Positions 1 to 8,354 of a stretch of 64,000 bases of DNA are shown piece by piece. The position numbers and the translations under genes are program-made. The stretch is from Robertmurraya sp047302285 (GTDB lineage: Bacteria; Bacillota; Bacilli; Bacillales; Cytobacillaceae). The notes beneath the pieces were generated by a model that worked only from the letters and a program-made list of their open reading frames with translations, did no database searches and was not told where the DNA came from. The stretch is from contig NZ_CP154845.1 of the NCBI RefSeq assembly GCF_047302285.1, forward strand, positions 2,790,001 to 2,854,000, given 5' to 3'. Position 1 is the stretch's first letter, and the number at the start of each line of letters is the position of its first letter.

Positions 1-210
1 ACAGAAGCAGCAGGTGCTATGATAGAATTTGCTTTTAAAGTGAAGGACTTTCATCGTGTCTATGCACGTTATTTTGGTTCGAATCCTGCCTCCGGAAAAA
101 TCATGAAAAAATGTGGGATGGTATATGAAGGTACCCTCAAAGACCATGTTTTTAAAATCAATCATTATGAAGATTTAATTTATTATGGAATCATTAATCC
201 ATACAATTGA
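1..210 (+). CDS. GNAT-family N-acetyltransferase, C-terminal fragment
   Basis: The reading frame is open from the first base of the window and ends at a TAA-type stop at 210, so the 5' part lies outside. The fragment carries the typical end of a RimJ/RimL-like GNAT domain: an asparagine-containing NPASGKIMKKCGM helix that contacts acetyl-CoA, then Y-E-G-T and a closing YYGI strand. Such enzymes move an acetyl group from acetyl-CoA to an amine, often a ribosomal protein N-terminus or a small molecule. The substrate cannot be told from this piece. It converges on galM with a shared hairpin between them. Confidence 0.8.
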   Translation, partial: TEAAGAMIEFAFKVKDFHRVYARYFGSNPASGKIMKKCGMVYEGTLKDHVFKINHYEDLIYYGIINPYN

Positions 211-213
211 TTT

Positions 214-254
214 CAAAAAAATTTGGACTACGCATTAATGAGCGAGTCCAAATT
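214..254 (-). terminator. Intrinsic terminator of the galM end, convergent junction
   Basis: A perfect 10-bp inverted repeat (220-229 with 245-254, extended inside by a CGC/GCG pairing) is followed on the minus strand by a run of seven T. The hairpin overlaps the last codons of galM, so it ends the galM transcript. It may also stop the facing acetyltransferase transcript. Confidence 0.8.
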
Positions 255-1278
255 GATAAACAGTTCGAGAGTGATAGTTCTCATCCTTTTTCAAAACAAT
301 CGCAGGAAAATGGGAGTGATGAACAGCATCTGGCAAAGCTTGTGTTTCTAAGCAGAGACCTAAATATTTTCGTGCCTGCACGCCTCTTATTGAAAAATCT
401 CCTTCTAACGAATTACTCGTATATACTATAACCGCTGGTTCAGTCGTTGAAATCTTTAATGTTCGCCCACTCTTTCTATCCCAAAGGGCTATTTTCTTTT
501 CATCCTTTAAGAGAAACGGATGGTCATAACCGTCGCCTACTAAACGATTTTGTCGATGCGTCGAACGCATTCCATCTATTAGTTGTCTCCACTGACGAAA
601 ATCAAATGGAGTACCCTCAACATCAATTAGTCTGCCTGTTGGTAGCATCTCATCATCTAATTCTGCAAATTCGTTACTCTCCATTTTTAACCAATGGTTT
701 CGAATATCATCTTTTATATTGCCACTCAAATTAAAATAAGAGTGATTGGTCAAATTAACAATTGTTTTTACGTCACTCACTGCTTCATACGAAATCGCCA
801 ATTCATTCAAATTAGTTAATGTACACGTAACAATAATCCAAAGATTCCCTGGAAATCCCCCTTCTCCATTTGCGCTCAAATAAGAAAATTTCACTCCTAC
901 ACGATTTTTCTCGTTCACCACTTTTCCAGCCCAAACCACCTGATGCAGACCGCTAGAACCACTGTGGAGACAATTGCCGGAGTCATTTTTTTCTAATTGA
1001 TAGTTTATTCCACCTAGTTCAAACTCAGCATCCTTTATCCGACCAGCAACACGACCGATAATACAGCCAAAATAAGGAGAAGAGCTTCGATATTCATCGA
1101 GACTGTCTAAGCTAAGAACGACATTTTCATATACTCCATCTCGATCTGGAACGACGATTTCAGTAATCGTACAACCATAATCAAGAATTCGAACGAGCAT
1201 ACCATGATCATTGATTAACGTAAATTCGGTTACGGCTTGTTCATCTACATTGCCATAATACTCTTTAACAACTTGCAT
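235..1278 (-). CDS. galM: Aldose 1-epimerase (mutarotase)
   Basis: Interconverts alpha and beta anomers of aldoses in the cytoplasm; placed after xylA and xylB it probably feeds the right xylose anomer to the isomerase. The 347-residue protein has the family's key residues: His105 in CLHSG, His179 in NHSYFN, Asp252 in DGYDHP and the catalytic base Glu311 in LCLETQ. A GTG nine bases further upstream is in frame, but the ribosome binding site AGGTGG covers that GTG and lies 6 bases before the ATG at 1278, so I take the ATG. It is the last gene of the xylA-xylB-galM run and ends in a hairpin terminator. Confidence 0.93.
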   Translation of the reverse strand: MQVVKEYYGNVDEQAVTEFTLINDHGMLVRILDYGCTITEIVVPDRDGVYENVVLSLDSLDEYRSSSPYFGCIIGRVAGRIKDAEFELGGINYQLEKNDSGNCLHSGSSGLHQVVWAGKVVNEKNRVGVKFSYLSANGEGGFPGNLWIIVTCTLTNLNELAISYEAVSDVKTIVNLTNHSYFNLSGNIKDDIRNHWLKMESNEFAELDDEMLPTGRLIDVEGTPFDFRQWRQLIDGMRSTHRQNRLVGDGYDHPFLLKDEKKIALWDRKSGRTLKISTTEPAVIVYTSNSLEGDFSIRGVQARKYLGLCLETQALPDAVHHSHFPAIVLKKDENYHSRTVYQFGLAH

Positions 1279-1290
1279 TTTATCCACCTA

Positions 1291-2790
1291 TTAGTTGCGA
1301 AAGCTTGCTAAACCTTCACTAATTTCTTTTGTTGATTGATAAACCTTCTTATATAGACGAAAAAGTTCTTCATACTGCCGTACATTTTGTTCAATTGGCT
1401 CATATGTTTTCACAACTTTTGTAAAGCTTTCGGCACATTTATTTAAAGAAGAGTACCACCCACAGCCTAATGCAGCGATCATAGCCGCACCAATACCTGG
1501 TCCTTGTTCACTGGAGAGCTTTTGAATTTTTACATTAAATATATCAGCTTGAATTTGTAACCACGTATCATTCTTTGCTCCACCGCCGATCGAAACAATC
1601 GTGTCGATTTTTTTGCCGCTATCTCTAAAAATTTCAATCGATTCGTTTAGAGAAAAGGTGATTCCTTCAATGACTGCACGTACAAAATCGATTCTCTTAT
1701 GGGAACTATCCACTCCAATAAAGCTTCCACGAATAAGTGCATCGGCATGAGGCGTTCTCTCTCCGACTAGATATGGGGTAAATAATAGACCGTTCGATCC
1801 AATTGGAATCTCATCCAGTCCCGCGAGCACCCCTTCATAATCTTCATGTAGAGCAAAAGTCTCTTTAAACCAACTTAAGCTATACCCTGCTGCAAGAGTC
1901 ACCCCCATCGTATAAAAGGCATTTTCTTTTCCGTGGTTAAAATAATGGACCTTCCCTTCGAAGTTTCGCCCTTTATCCTCTTCATAAGATAGGACGACAC
2001 CAGAAGTCCCAATACTACAAAGGGTTTTTCCGTCCGCTAAAATACCCGCTCCGATCGCACCACAGGCATTATCAGCCCCACCAGCAAACACTTTGGTGTG
2101 TTCAGATAATCCCGTCCTCCTAGCAATCTCACTAGTAATCGTACCAACGAATTGATGAGGTTCCACTAGTGGTGGACATAATGTAAGATCAACTCCTACC
2201 ATTTCACAAATCTCACGACTCCATCGTTTATTAGCAACATCAAGTAATAGTGTACCGGCTGCATCTGAGTATTCACTATGAATTTGACTCGTTAATCGGA
2301 ATCGCAAATAATCTTTTGGCAATAAAAAGGTTTTCGCTTTTCTGTAAAGCTCTGGTTCATGCTCCTTCACCCATAATAACTTTGGTAAGGTGAAGCCTTC
2401 CAGAGCAGGATTTTTAGCAATTTTTAATAATGTTTCTTTGCCCACCAATTTATAAATATCTTCACATTGGCTAGAGGTCCTTACGTCATTCCAAAGAATC
2501 GCATTTCGAAGAACTTCGTTTTGTTGGTTCAACAGAACAAGTCCATGCATTTGTCCGGAAAAACTAATTCCTTCAATGTCATCACAAGATCCGCCAAAAC
2601 CTTTTACCAACATCGATAAGGCCGTAATCGTTTTTTCAACCCATTCCTCTGGGTCCTGTTCACTATATCCTGATTTTTCTTGAATGAGTGGATAAGGCTG
2701 TGAGATTTCAACACAAACCTCCCCCAGTTGGTTCATTAATAGTACTTTAACGGCACTAGTACCAAGGTCGACTCCAATTACATACTTCAC
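1291..2790 (-). CDS. xylB: Xylulokinase
   Basis: Phosphorylates D-xylulose to xylulose-5-phosphate, the entry into the pentose phosphate pathway. FGGY-family kinase of 499 residues, the same length as the B. subtilis enzyme. The N-terminal phosphate loop is IGVDLGTSAVK, the substrate-contact motif QMHG is at 80-83, and the catalytic Asp is about residue 240 in GGADNACGAIGAG. The frame stays open further upstream, but AGGTGG eight bases before a GTG at 2790 and the conserved start KYVIGVDLG place the start there. It follows xylA by 71 bp and precedes galM by 12 bp, consistent with one transcript. Confidence 0.95.
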   Translation of the reverse strand: MKYVIGVDLGTSAVKVLLMNQLGEVCVEISQPYPLIQEKSGYSEQDPEEWVEKTITALSMLVKGFGGSCDDIEGISFSGQMHGLVLLNQQNEVLRNAILWNDVRTSSQCEDIYKLVGKETLLKIAKNPALEGFTLPKLLWVKEHEPELYRKAKTFLLPKDYLRFRLTSQIHSEYSDAAGTLLLDVANKRWSREICEMVGVDLTLCPPLVEPHQFVGTITSEIARRTGLSEHTKVFAGGADNACGAIGAGILADGKTLCSIGTSGVVLSYEEDKGRNFEGKVHYFNHGKENAFYTMGVTLAAGYSLSWFKETFALHEDYEGVLAGLDEIPIGSNGLLFTPYLVGERTPHADALIRGSFIGVDSSHKRIDFVRAVIEGITFSLNESIEIFRDSGKKIDTIVSIGGGAKNDTWLQIQADIFNVKIQKLSSEQGPGIGAAMIAALGCGWYSSLNKCAESFTKVVKTYEPIEQNVRQYEELFRLYKKVYQSTKEISEGLASFRN

Positions 2791-2861
2791 TTTTGACCAC
2801 CTGCTTATCGTTTTAAATGAGTGAAAAAGTGCTGGAAATGAAAATCTCCAGCACATATTTT

Positions 2862-4193
2862 TTATCGAACAGAAGCCACCTGTTCCGCTAATAAATATTG
2901 ATTGAGAATCGCTCTTAAGCGCTCATGACGACCTGACGTATTTTTAATTTCCCCTAATGAAAGGGCATGCTGTTCAAGTTGATGGAAATCTGTCTTCCCT
3001 TGGACAATCTCAAGCCCAATTCCCTTCGTGTAGCTTTCGTAACGCTCTGCAATAAAATCTTCAAAAACCCGATCCTCTAATAGTCGGTGGGCCACTTTTA
3101 AACCGATAGCAAAGGAATCCATTCCAGCAATATGGGCATGGAATAAATCTTCCGCTTCAAAAGACCCTCTTCGTACTTTCGCATCAAAATTCAATCCTCC
3201 AGTGCCAAGACCACCGTTCAGAAGAATTTCATACATCGCAAGAGTAGTTGAGTATAAGTCAGTCGGGAACTCATCTGTATCCCAGCCAAGAAGCATATCC
3301 CCTTGGTTCGCATCGACCGAGCCTAACATTCCATTGATACGGGCCGTTCTTAATTCATGCTCAAAAGTATGACCTGCAAGTGTAGCATGGTTAGCTTCAA
3401 CATTAAATTTAAAATGATCAGCTAAATCATATTTTTGTAAAAATGCTAACCCTGTTGCTACGTCAAAATCATATTGATGTTTTGTTGGTTCTTTCGGCTT
3501 TGGTTCAATAAGGAATTGACCAGTGAAGCCAATTTCCTTGGCATAATCAAGTGCCATATGGAAGAAGCGACCTAAGTTATCTAATTCTAGTTTCATATCG
3601 GTATTCAGAAGTGTTTCATACCCTTCACGGCCACCCCAGAATACGTAGTTTTCAGCACCTAATTCTTTTGCCATTTCCAAGCCTTTTTTCACCTTTGCTG
3701 CTGCATAGGCAAAGATATCCGCATTCGGAGCAGTTGCCGCCCCATGGAGCCAACGGGGATTTGTAAAGTTATTTGCCGTATTCCAAAGTAATTTTGTTTT
3801 ACTTGTTCTCATGTACTCTTTTAACATTGCCACAATCTCATCTAAATTTTTGTAGGTTTCAGCTAAAGTGTTTCCTTCAGGAGCAATATCCACATCGTGG
3901 AAGCAAAAATAAGGAACATTAAGCTTTTCAAAAAATTCAAATGCTGCTTCCACACGAGCCTTCGCTTGATCCATTCCCGATAAATGATCCCATGGACGGA
4001 GCATTGTCCCCACACCGAACGGATCATTCCCTTCAAACGTAAAGGTATGCCAATAGGCAACTGCAAAGCGGAGTGTTTCTTCCATCGTCTTCCCACCGAT
4101 TTTTTCATCTGGATTGTAATGCTTAAAAGCAAACGGATTCGTAGATGAAGGACCCTCGAACTGAATTTTTGAAATATCATTAAAGTATGACAT
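2862..4193 (-). CDS. xylA: Xylose isomerase
   Basis: Converts D-xylose to D-xylulose with two divalent metal ions. The 443-residue protein is close to the 445 residues of B. subtilis XylA. Signature parts are His99 and Asp102 in FCFHDVDIAPEG, Glu230 and Lys232 in LIEPKPKEPTKHQYDFD, and the metal ligands in VEANHATLAGH and GWDTDEFPT. The start is an ATG with GGAGGT seven bases upstream. It is the first gene of xylA-xylB-galM and lies divergent from the yesL-like gene. A cre-like site overlaps its likely -10 box, and a single XylR-type half site overlaps the -35. Confidence 0.97.
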   Translation of the reverse strand: MSYFNDISKIQFEGPSSTNPFAFKHYNPDEKIGGKTMEETLRFAVAYWHTFTFEGNDPFGVGTMLRPWDHLSGMDQAKARVEAAFEFFEKLNVPYFCFHDVDIAPEGNTLAETYKNLDEIVAMLKEYMRTSKTKLLWNTANNFTNPRWLHGAATAPNADIFAYAAAKVKKGLEMAKELGAENYVFWGGREGYETLLNTDMKLELDNLGRFFHMALDYAKEIGFTGQFLIEPKPKEPTKHQYDFDVATGLAFLQKYDLADHFKFNVEANHATLAGHTFEHELRTARINGMLGSVDANQGDMLLGWDTDEFPTDLYSTTLAMYEILLNGGLGTGGLNFDAKVRRGSFEAEDLFHAHIAGMDSFAIGLKVAHRLLEDRVFEDFIAERYESYTKGIGLEIVQGKTDFHQLEQHALSLGEIKNTSGRHERLRAILNQYLLAEQVASVR

Positions 4194-4233
4194 GGTACAA
4201 ACCTCCTATTTATGATATAAAGTAATAGCTTAA

Positions 4234-4247
4234 TGAAAATGTTTACA
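4234..4247. promoter_or_regulatory. Catabolite-responsive element (cre) at xylA
   Basis: The 14-mer TGAAAATGTTTACA matches the CcpA-binding consensus TGWAANCGNTNWCA at all but one position (the central CG is TG). It overlaps the candidate -10 box of xylA, where CcpA binding would repress in the presence of glucose, as known for xyl operons of Bacillus. Confidence 0.65.
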
Positions 4248-4274
4248 TTATGATATTAATAGATTTTTCGACAA
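4245..4274 (-). promoter_or_regulatory. Candidate xylA promoter
   Basis: On the minus strand TTGTCG (4269-4274) and TAATGT (4245-4250) are 18 bp apart, 52 bp before the xylA start. GTTTGTC over the -35 resembles one half of the operator at 8092-8116, but no second half follows. A moderate match to a vegetative promoter. Confidence 0.4.
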
Positions 4275-4295
4275 ACAAACGCAGGAGAGATACTT

Positions 4296-4907
4296 ATGAA
4301 CCAAATTAGTAGTATTATCTATCGTACTTTTGAATGGATCACTCGATTTGCCTATCTTCAGCTATTATGGGCAATTTTCACCTTAGCTGGTGGCATTCTC
4401 TTTGGTCTTATCCCCTCTACCGTCGCCATGTATGCCATTATTCGCAGTTGGCTTAGAGGGAATACAGATACACCTCTTTTTTCATCCTTTTGGATTTTTT
4501 ATAAAAAGGATTTCCTTAAAAGTAATAAACTAGGGAGCTTGATCTATCTTATTTTTCTATTAATTGGCCTTGATTTAATCTATATACAAGAAATAGATCA
4601 GACAATTTTAACTTGGACACATGCACCTTTATTTGCATTCACACTTCTTTCTATATTGTTTGTATTCTATCTGTTGCCAGCATTTGTTCATTTTGATCTA
4701 AACAATCTTTCTATTATGAAACATGCTTTCTTTATCATGCTCATTCACCCATTACATAATTTTCTAATGGTGCTTTCACTCGCTTCACTGTTTGTTATTA
4801 TTTATTATTTTCCCGCTATCGGATTAATTTTTGGTGCTAGTTCCATTGCCTATATTACGATGTGGTTAGCTCTACATGCCTTTAACAAAGTGCAAAAGAA
4901 AAACTAG
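4296..4907 (+). CDS. YesL-family (DUF624) membrane protein
   Basis: A 203-residue hydrophobic protein with four to five predicted membrane spans (about residues 18-45, 85-105, 115-135, 145-165 and 170-190). The N-terminal pattern with the R-T-F-E-W and GL-I-P-ST-A motifs is that of YesL/DUF624 proteins, which are commonly found next to CUT1 sugar ABC transporters; their function is not established. Start ATG with AGGAGA eight bases upstream. It reads divergently from xylA, and its stop codon abuts the stop codon of the facing permease gene without a single base between. Confidence 0.8.
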   Translation: MNQISSIIYRTFEWITRFAYLQLLWAIFTLAGGILFGLIPSTVAMYAIIRSWLRGNTDTPLFSSFWIFYKKDFLKSNKLGSLIYLIFLLIGLDLIYIQEIDQTILTWTHAPLFAFTLLSILFVFYLLPAFVHFDLNNLSIMKHAFFIMLIHPLHNFLMVLSLASLFVIIYYFPAIGLIFGASSIAYITMWLALHAFNKVQKKN

Positions 4908-5729
4908 TTATCCTTTAACTGCACTAGAAGACATTCCTTCAACTACTTTATTACTAAAGAAAATAAAGGCGATAAGAATTGGTAATACACTAATGATTAA
5001 AGTTGCCCCAATGGCGCCCCAGTCAGTCATGTATTGCCCAATGAAATTTTGGATTCCTACCGTTAAAGTCTTAAATTTATCAGAGCTGATAAACGTGTTC
5101 ACAAAAACAAATTCATTCCAGTTGTAAATCATGTTAATAATGACAGTCGTAGACATGACTGGTATCGTCATCGGAAGAACAATCCTAAAAAACAATTGAG
5201 GGACTGAACATCCATCAATAATCGCTGCCTCTTCAATCTCACGAGGTAATGTGTAATAGAACCCTAGTAAAATCATGATCGTGATCGGGAGATTGTAGGC
5301 TGTATACGTAATGACTATGGACCAAGGACTATCAATTAAATTTATGTTGAGAAACATTTTAAATAAAGGAATGATAGAAGAATGGATCGGGATCATAAGT
5401 CCTACCATAAAAAGTCCGAGAACGATTTTGCTGAGTTTCCATTTCATTCGTGTAATTGCAAATGTCGCCATGCTAGCAAATAAAACGGTAAATAGAATGG
5501 CGAGTCCTGTAATCCAGACACTATTCCAAAAATAGATCCCAATACCGCCCTCCCACACTTTTGCATAATTCTCCCATCGAAATTCAGTAGGAAAGGCAAA
5601 TGGCGAGCCGGAAAAAATTTCACGATTGTCCTTTAAGGAAAATAAGAATAGCCAAATGATCGGAAAGATTTGAAATACTGCGACGATTGCTAATGACAAA
5701 TAGAGAAAAAAGGAACCTATCCGCTTCAT
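4908..5729 (-). CDS. Sugar ABC transporter permease, MalG-type
   Basis: A 273-residue inner-membrane permease of the CUT1 family with six predicted spans, the first at about residues 8-30. The cytoplasmic EAA loop reads EIEEAAIIDGCSVPQLFFRIVLPM and contacts the ATPase. It is the third gene of a binding protein-permease-permease set; no ATPase gene is present, so a shared MsmX-like ATPase encoded elsewhere is likely, as in other Bacillus CUT1 systems. From the neighbours the substrate is probably xylose or xylo-oligosaccharides; this is inference. Confidence 0.92.
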   Translation of the reverse strand: MKRIGSFFLYLSLAIVAVFQIFPIIWLFLFSLKDNREIFSGSPFAFPTEFRWENYAKVWEGGIGIYFWNSVWITGLAILFTVLFASMATFAITRMKWKLSKIVLGLFMVGLMIPIHSSIIPLFKMFLNINLIDSPWSIVITYTAYNLPITIMILLGFYYTLPREIEEAAIIDGCSVPQLFFRIVLPMTIPVMSTTVIINMIYNWNEFVFVNTFISSDKFKTLTVGIQNFIGQYMTDWGAIGATLIISVLPILIAFIFFSNKVVEGMSSSAVKG

Positions 5730-5747
5730 GAGAAATAATCCTCCTTC

Positions 5748-6641
5748 CTAGTACTGTATTTCTTCTTTTGATGCTGTTAGTTTGCGGACGATAAATGTGA
5801 CTACTAGAGTAATGATTAACAGCAAGAACCCTATCGCACTTCCATAGCCAAAATTATTACTGCTAAAGGCGAGTTTGTACATATAAGACGCCATAACCTC
5901 ACTCGCACCATTTGGTCCTCCACCTGTCATGACATAAATCAAATCAAAGTATTTTAATGAACCTACTACTGCCAATACAATCGTCACTTTGACCACACCC
6001 ATGACGAGTGGCAATTTAATTTTGAGAGCAACTTGGACGGGTGAAGCACCGTCAATTCGCGCAGCTTCAATAATCGAATCTGGGATATTTTTCAATGCTG
6101 CATAGTAAATCAAGATATAAAATCCTGCATATTGCCATAGAATGGGAACAAAAATCGCATATAATACTAGCGATGTATCAGCTAACCATGCAGGTGGATT
6201 GTCGATACCGATAGCCATAAGGATTTGATTCAGCATTCCGTTAGTGGGATTGTAAATTTTGATCCAAAGCTGGGCAATCGCTACAGAAGATAATAGCATT
6301 GGGATTAAGTAAATTTTACGTAATAAATCTGCACCCTTTATTTTTGAGGACAAAATCAGGGCAATCGCTAAGTAAAAAAGTAAGCTAAGTGTTGAAAAAA
6401 TCGCGAGTAAAAAGGAATGCCAAGCGCTATCCCAAAATTTTGCGTCCTGTAGAGCCTTTAAATAATTTTCTAATCCGATAAAGTTCATCGCACCGATGCC
6501 GTCCCAATCCATGAAGCCATAGTAGCCCGATAAAGCTAACGGGATAAAAATAAATACAGCCGTTAAGAGCAGCGCTGGTAGAACGAATAACGCGATGAGC
6601 CATTTATTGGACATTACCTTATCCATCACATTCAACCCCAT
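5748..6641 (-). CDS. Sugar ABC transporter permease, MalF-type
   Basis: A 297-residue CUT1 permease partnered with the next gene. First span about residues 14-34; the EAA loop is SIIEAARIDGASPVQVALKIKLPL. The start is uncertain: the ATG at 6641 lies 6 bases after a perfect stem-loop and has no ribosome binding site. The in-frame ATG at 6626 has GGGG nine bases before it and yields the more usual start MDKVMSNK. The gene is 78 bp behind the binding-protein gene and 18 bp ahead of the second permease. Confidence 0.92.
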   Translation of the reverse strand: MGLNVMDKVMSNKWLIALFVLPALLLTAVFIFIPLALSGYYGFMDWDGIGAMNFIGLENYLKALQDAKFWDSAWHSFLLAIFSTLSLLFYLAIALILSSKIKGADLLRKIYLIPMLLSSVAIAQLWIKIYNPTNGMLNQILMAIGIDNPPAWLADTSLVLYAIFVPILWQYAGFYILIYYAALKNIPDSIIEAARIDGASPVQVALKIKLPLVMGVVKVTIVLAVVGSLKYFDLIYVMTGGGPNGASEVMASYMYKLAFSSNNFGYGSAIGFLLLIITLVVTFIVRKLTASKEEIQY

Positions 6642-6646
6642 ATTAG

Positions 6647-6684
6647 TAGAAAAGGACCCACAAATAGGGATGAGTCCTTTTCTA
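6647..6684 (-). promoter_or_regulatory. Stem-loop between binding-protein and permease genes
   Basis: A perfect 11-bp inverted repeat (6647-6657 with 6674-6684, loop 16) without a T tail on the minus strand. Position and form fit an mRNA-stabilising or processing hairpin that keeps the binding protein in excess over the permeases, as known for other sugar importers. It also sits right before the permease start. Confidence 0.65.
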
Positions 6685-6719
6685 TATGCAAATTTTAAAA
6701 CATCTATTCTATTTCACTA

Positions 6720-8024
6720 TTATTCTGCTGCAAGTGCTTCTTCATGTTCTTTTGCAAACTCTTCAGGTGTTACTTCCTTACCAAAGACCGCTTGAATCAT
6801 ATTTAAATGAACTTCTGCCACCTCTGGACTCATTTGTACATCAGCGAAAAGAGTAATATTGGTTGCATTGCTAAGTTCATTTAATACATCAATATACATT
6901 TGTGGTAGCTCTAAAGAATCAGCATCTAGCTTCGTAGCTGGGATAACCCCTGCTTGCGTAACTGATTTCTCGCCCCATTCTTTCACAAAGTATGCGACAA
7001 ACTTTTTCGCTTCTTCCTTCACATCAGAGTCCTCGCTAACAAATAAACCGACACCAGGACCACCTACATGACTATTTAAATCACCTTTTCCATTAACAGT
7101 AGGGAAATTAAAGAAGCCGATTGAATCTCTAAATTCTTGAGGAACATCTTCATTTGTCGTAAAGTTTGGTAGATCCCAAGAACCAATTAAGTACATAGCA
7201 GCTTGTTCACTCATAAACATGCTCTTTGCTTCCTCATCAGCCAATCCGTTGAAACCCTTTACAAAAGCATTCATATCAACTAAATTTTGTACTTCTGTTG
7301 CTGCTGAAACTAAAGCAGGATCTTCAAATGTACCTGAGCGGTCAATAGCACTTGTTAATACATCTGCCCCACCAATTCGGTCAGCTAAGTACATATACCA
7401 AAGGGACCCTGTCCAACGGTCTTTATTCCCAAGGGCAATTGGTGCGACCCCATTATCATTTAATGTTTCGATAATATGTTTAAATTCATCATATGTCTTA
7501 GGTGCTTCAAGACCGTATTCTTCGAAAATAGCTTTATTGTAGAAAATCGTTGCGATGTTTAATTCTAGAGGTAGACCATATGTTTTTCCATCAATAGCGT
7601 AAGCCTCTGCTGTGCCAGCTACGAAACTATCATTTAAATCGCCTGCGAGTAGATCATCTAGAGGAGTAAATTTATTGCCATCCACATAAGGAGTTAAAAA
7701 CCCTGCTGCCCATGTCATCCCTACGTCTGGTAACTCATTTGAGGTTGAAAGTACTTTCAGCTTATCTTTGTATTGCTCATTACTTAAAACTTCTAATTCA
7801 ACCTTAACACCTTCATTTTCCTTCTCAAAATCTGCAATAATTTCGTTAACAATGGAGTTATGTGTTTTTGAACTACCTTCTGGCCACAGATGCATAAATT
7901 TAATCGTTTTTGTATCACCTGTATTCGTAGAGGCATTCTCACTTTCCGTGTTCGAGCAACCAACAATCAGAAAAATGGCCGCAACTAAGGTGACTAACAA
8001 TGTAATCGCTTTCTTTTTCCTCAT
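6720..8024 (-). CDS. Sugar-binding lipoprotein of ABC transporter (CUT1 family)
   Basis: An extracytoplasmic solute-binding protein of 434 residues, anchored by lipid. The signal peptide is MRKKKAITLLVTLVAAIFL with lipobox IVGC, giving the mature N-terminal Cys23. The body shows the family-1 pattern (FMHLWPEGS, ADFEKENEGVKVELE, DVGMTWAAGFLTPY, GLPLELNIATIFYNKAIFEEYGLEAPKTYDEF). Start ATG with GGGGG upstream. Its promoter carries a XylR-like operator, so the likely ligands are xylose or xylo-oligosaccharides; nothing in the sequence fixes the ligand. Confidence 0.93.
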   Translation of the reverse strand: MRKKKAITLLVTLVAAIFLIVGCSNTESENASTNTGDTKTIKFMHLWPEGSSKTHNSIVNEIIADFEKENEGVKVELEVLSNEQYKDKLKVLSTSNELPDVGMTWAAGFLTPYVDGNKFTPLDDLLAGDLNDSFVAGTAEAYAIDGKTYGLPLELNIATIFYNKAIFEEYGLEAPKTYDEFKHIIETLNDNGVAPIALGNKDRWTGSLWYMYLADRIGGADVLTSAIDRSGTFEDPALVSAATEVQNLVDMNAFVKGFNGLADEEAKSMFMSEQAAMYLIGSWDLPNFTTNEDVPQEFRDSIGFFNFPTVNGKGDLNSHVGGPGVGLFVSEDSDVKEEAKKFVAYFVKEWGEKSVTQAGVIPATKLDADSLELPQMYIDVLNELSNATNITLFADVQMSPEVAEVHLNMIQAVFGKEVTPEEFAKEHEEALAAE

Positions 8025-8074
8025 ACATAAACCCCCTAAAAAGTGTATGATGCTTATTTCATAAGCTCAAAATT

Positions 8075-8103
8075 AGAATAACAGAGAATATTTCGTTTGT
8101 CTA
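8075..8103 (-). promoter_or_regulatory. Promoter of the sugar ABC importer
   Basis: TAGACA (8098-8103) and TATTCT (8075-8080) on the minus strand are separated by exactly 17 bp, about 50 bp before the lipoprotein start. The -35 lies inside the operator palindrome at 8092-8116. Confidence 0.65.
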
Positions 8104-8116
8104 GTGGATAAACTAA
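8092..8116. promoter_or_regulatory. XylR operator candidate
   Basis: Two 10-bp arms, TTCGTTTGTC (8092-8101) and GATAAACTAA (8107-8116), are complementary at 8 of 10 positions around a 5-bp spacer. This resembles the known Bacillus xyl operator, whose arms read TTAGTTTGTT. It overlaps the -35 boxes of both divergent promoters, so binding would block importer and regulator together. Confidence 0.7.
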
Positions 8117-8125
8117 GTGTATAAT
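8097..8125 (+). promoter_or_regulatory. Promoter of xylR and the beta-xylosidase gene
   Basis: TTGTCT (8097-8102) and a perfect TATAAT (8120-8125) are 17 bp apart on the plus strand. The -35 overlaps, on the opposite strand, the -35 of the importer promoter by five bases. Confidence 0.65.
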
Positions 8126-8354
8126 AAAATTATTATGAATGCGCCCTATCATCCTCAAAACACGGAAAAAAGTTGATTTGACAGCTTTTCTAATGGTAAA
8201 AATCGAGGGCAAGTAGGTACATATGTCGATAAATGTCAGAAAATATTGAAGAGAATGTGAACAATTCCGATCACGACCTTTCCTTTTCTTGATGTCCACT
8301 GAAATCGACTCGTATAATGAAACTACAAACTTTATAGAAAGAGATGACGGTTTA
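8126..8354 (+). other. Long untranslated leader of xylR
   Basis: If transcription starts near 8132, the leader is about 220 bases. It has an isolated TTGACA (8178-8183) without a fitting -10 box. I see no riboswitch, terminator hairpin or convincing small ORF here; the in-frame ATG at 8289 lacks a ribosome binding site. Confidence 0.4.

Noticed and set aside
447..734. 95-codon plus-strand frame inside galM
   Set aside because: Fully antisense to galM with its catalytic residues; composition looks like a shadow frame.
8178..8206. Second xylR promoter at a perfect TTGACA
   Set aside because: No -10-like hexamer at 15-19 bp spacing.
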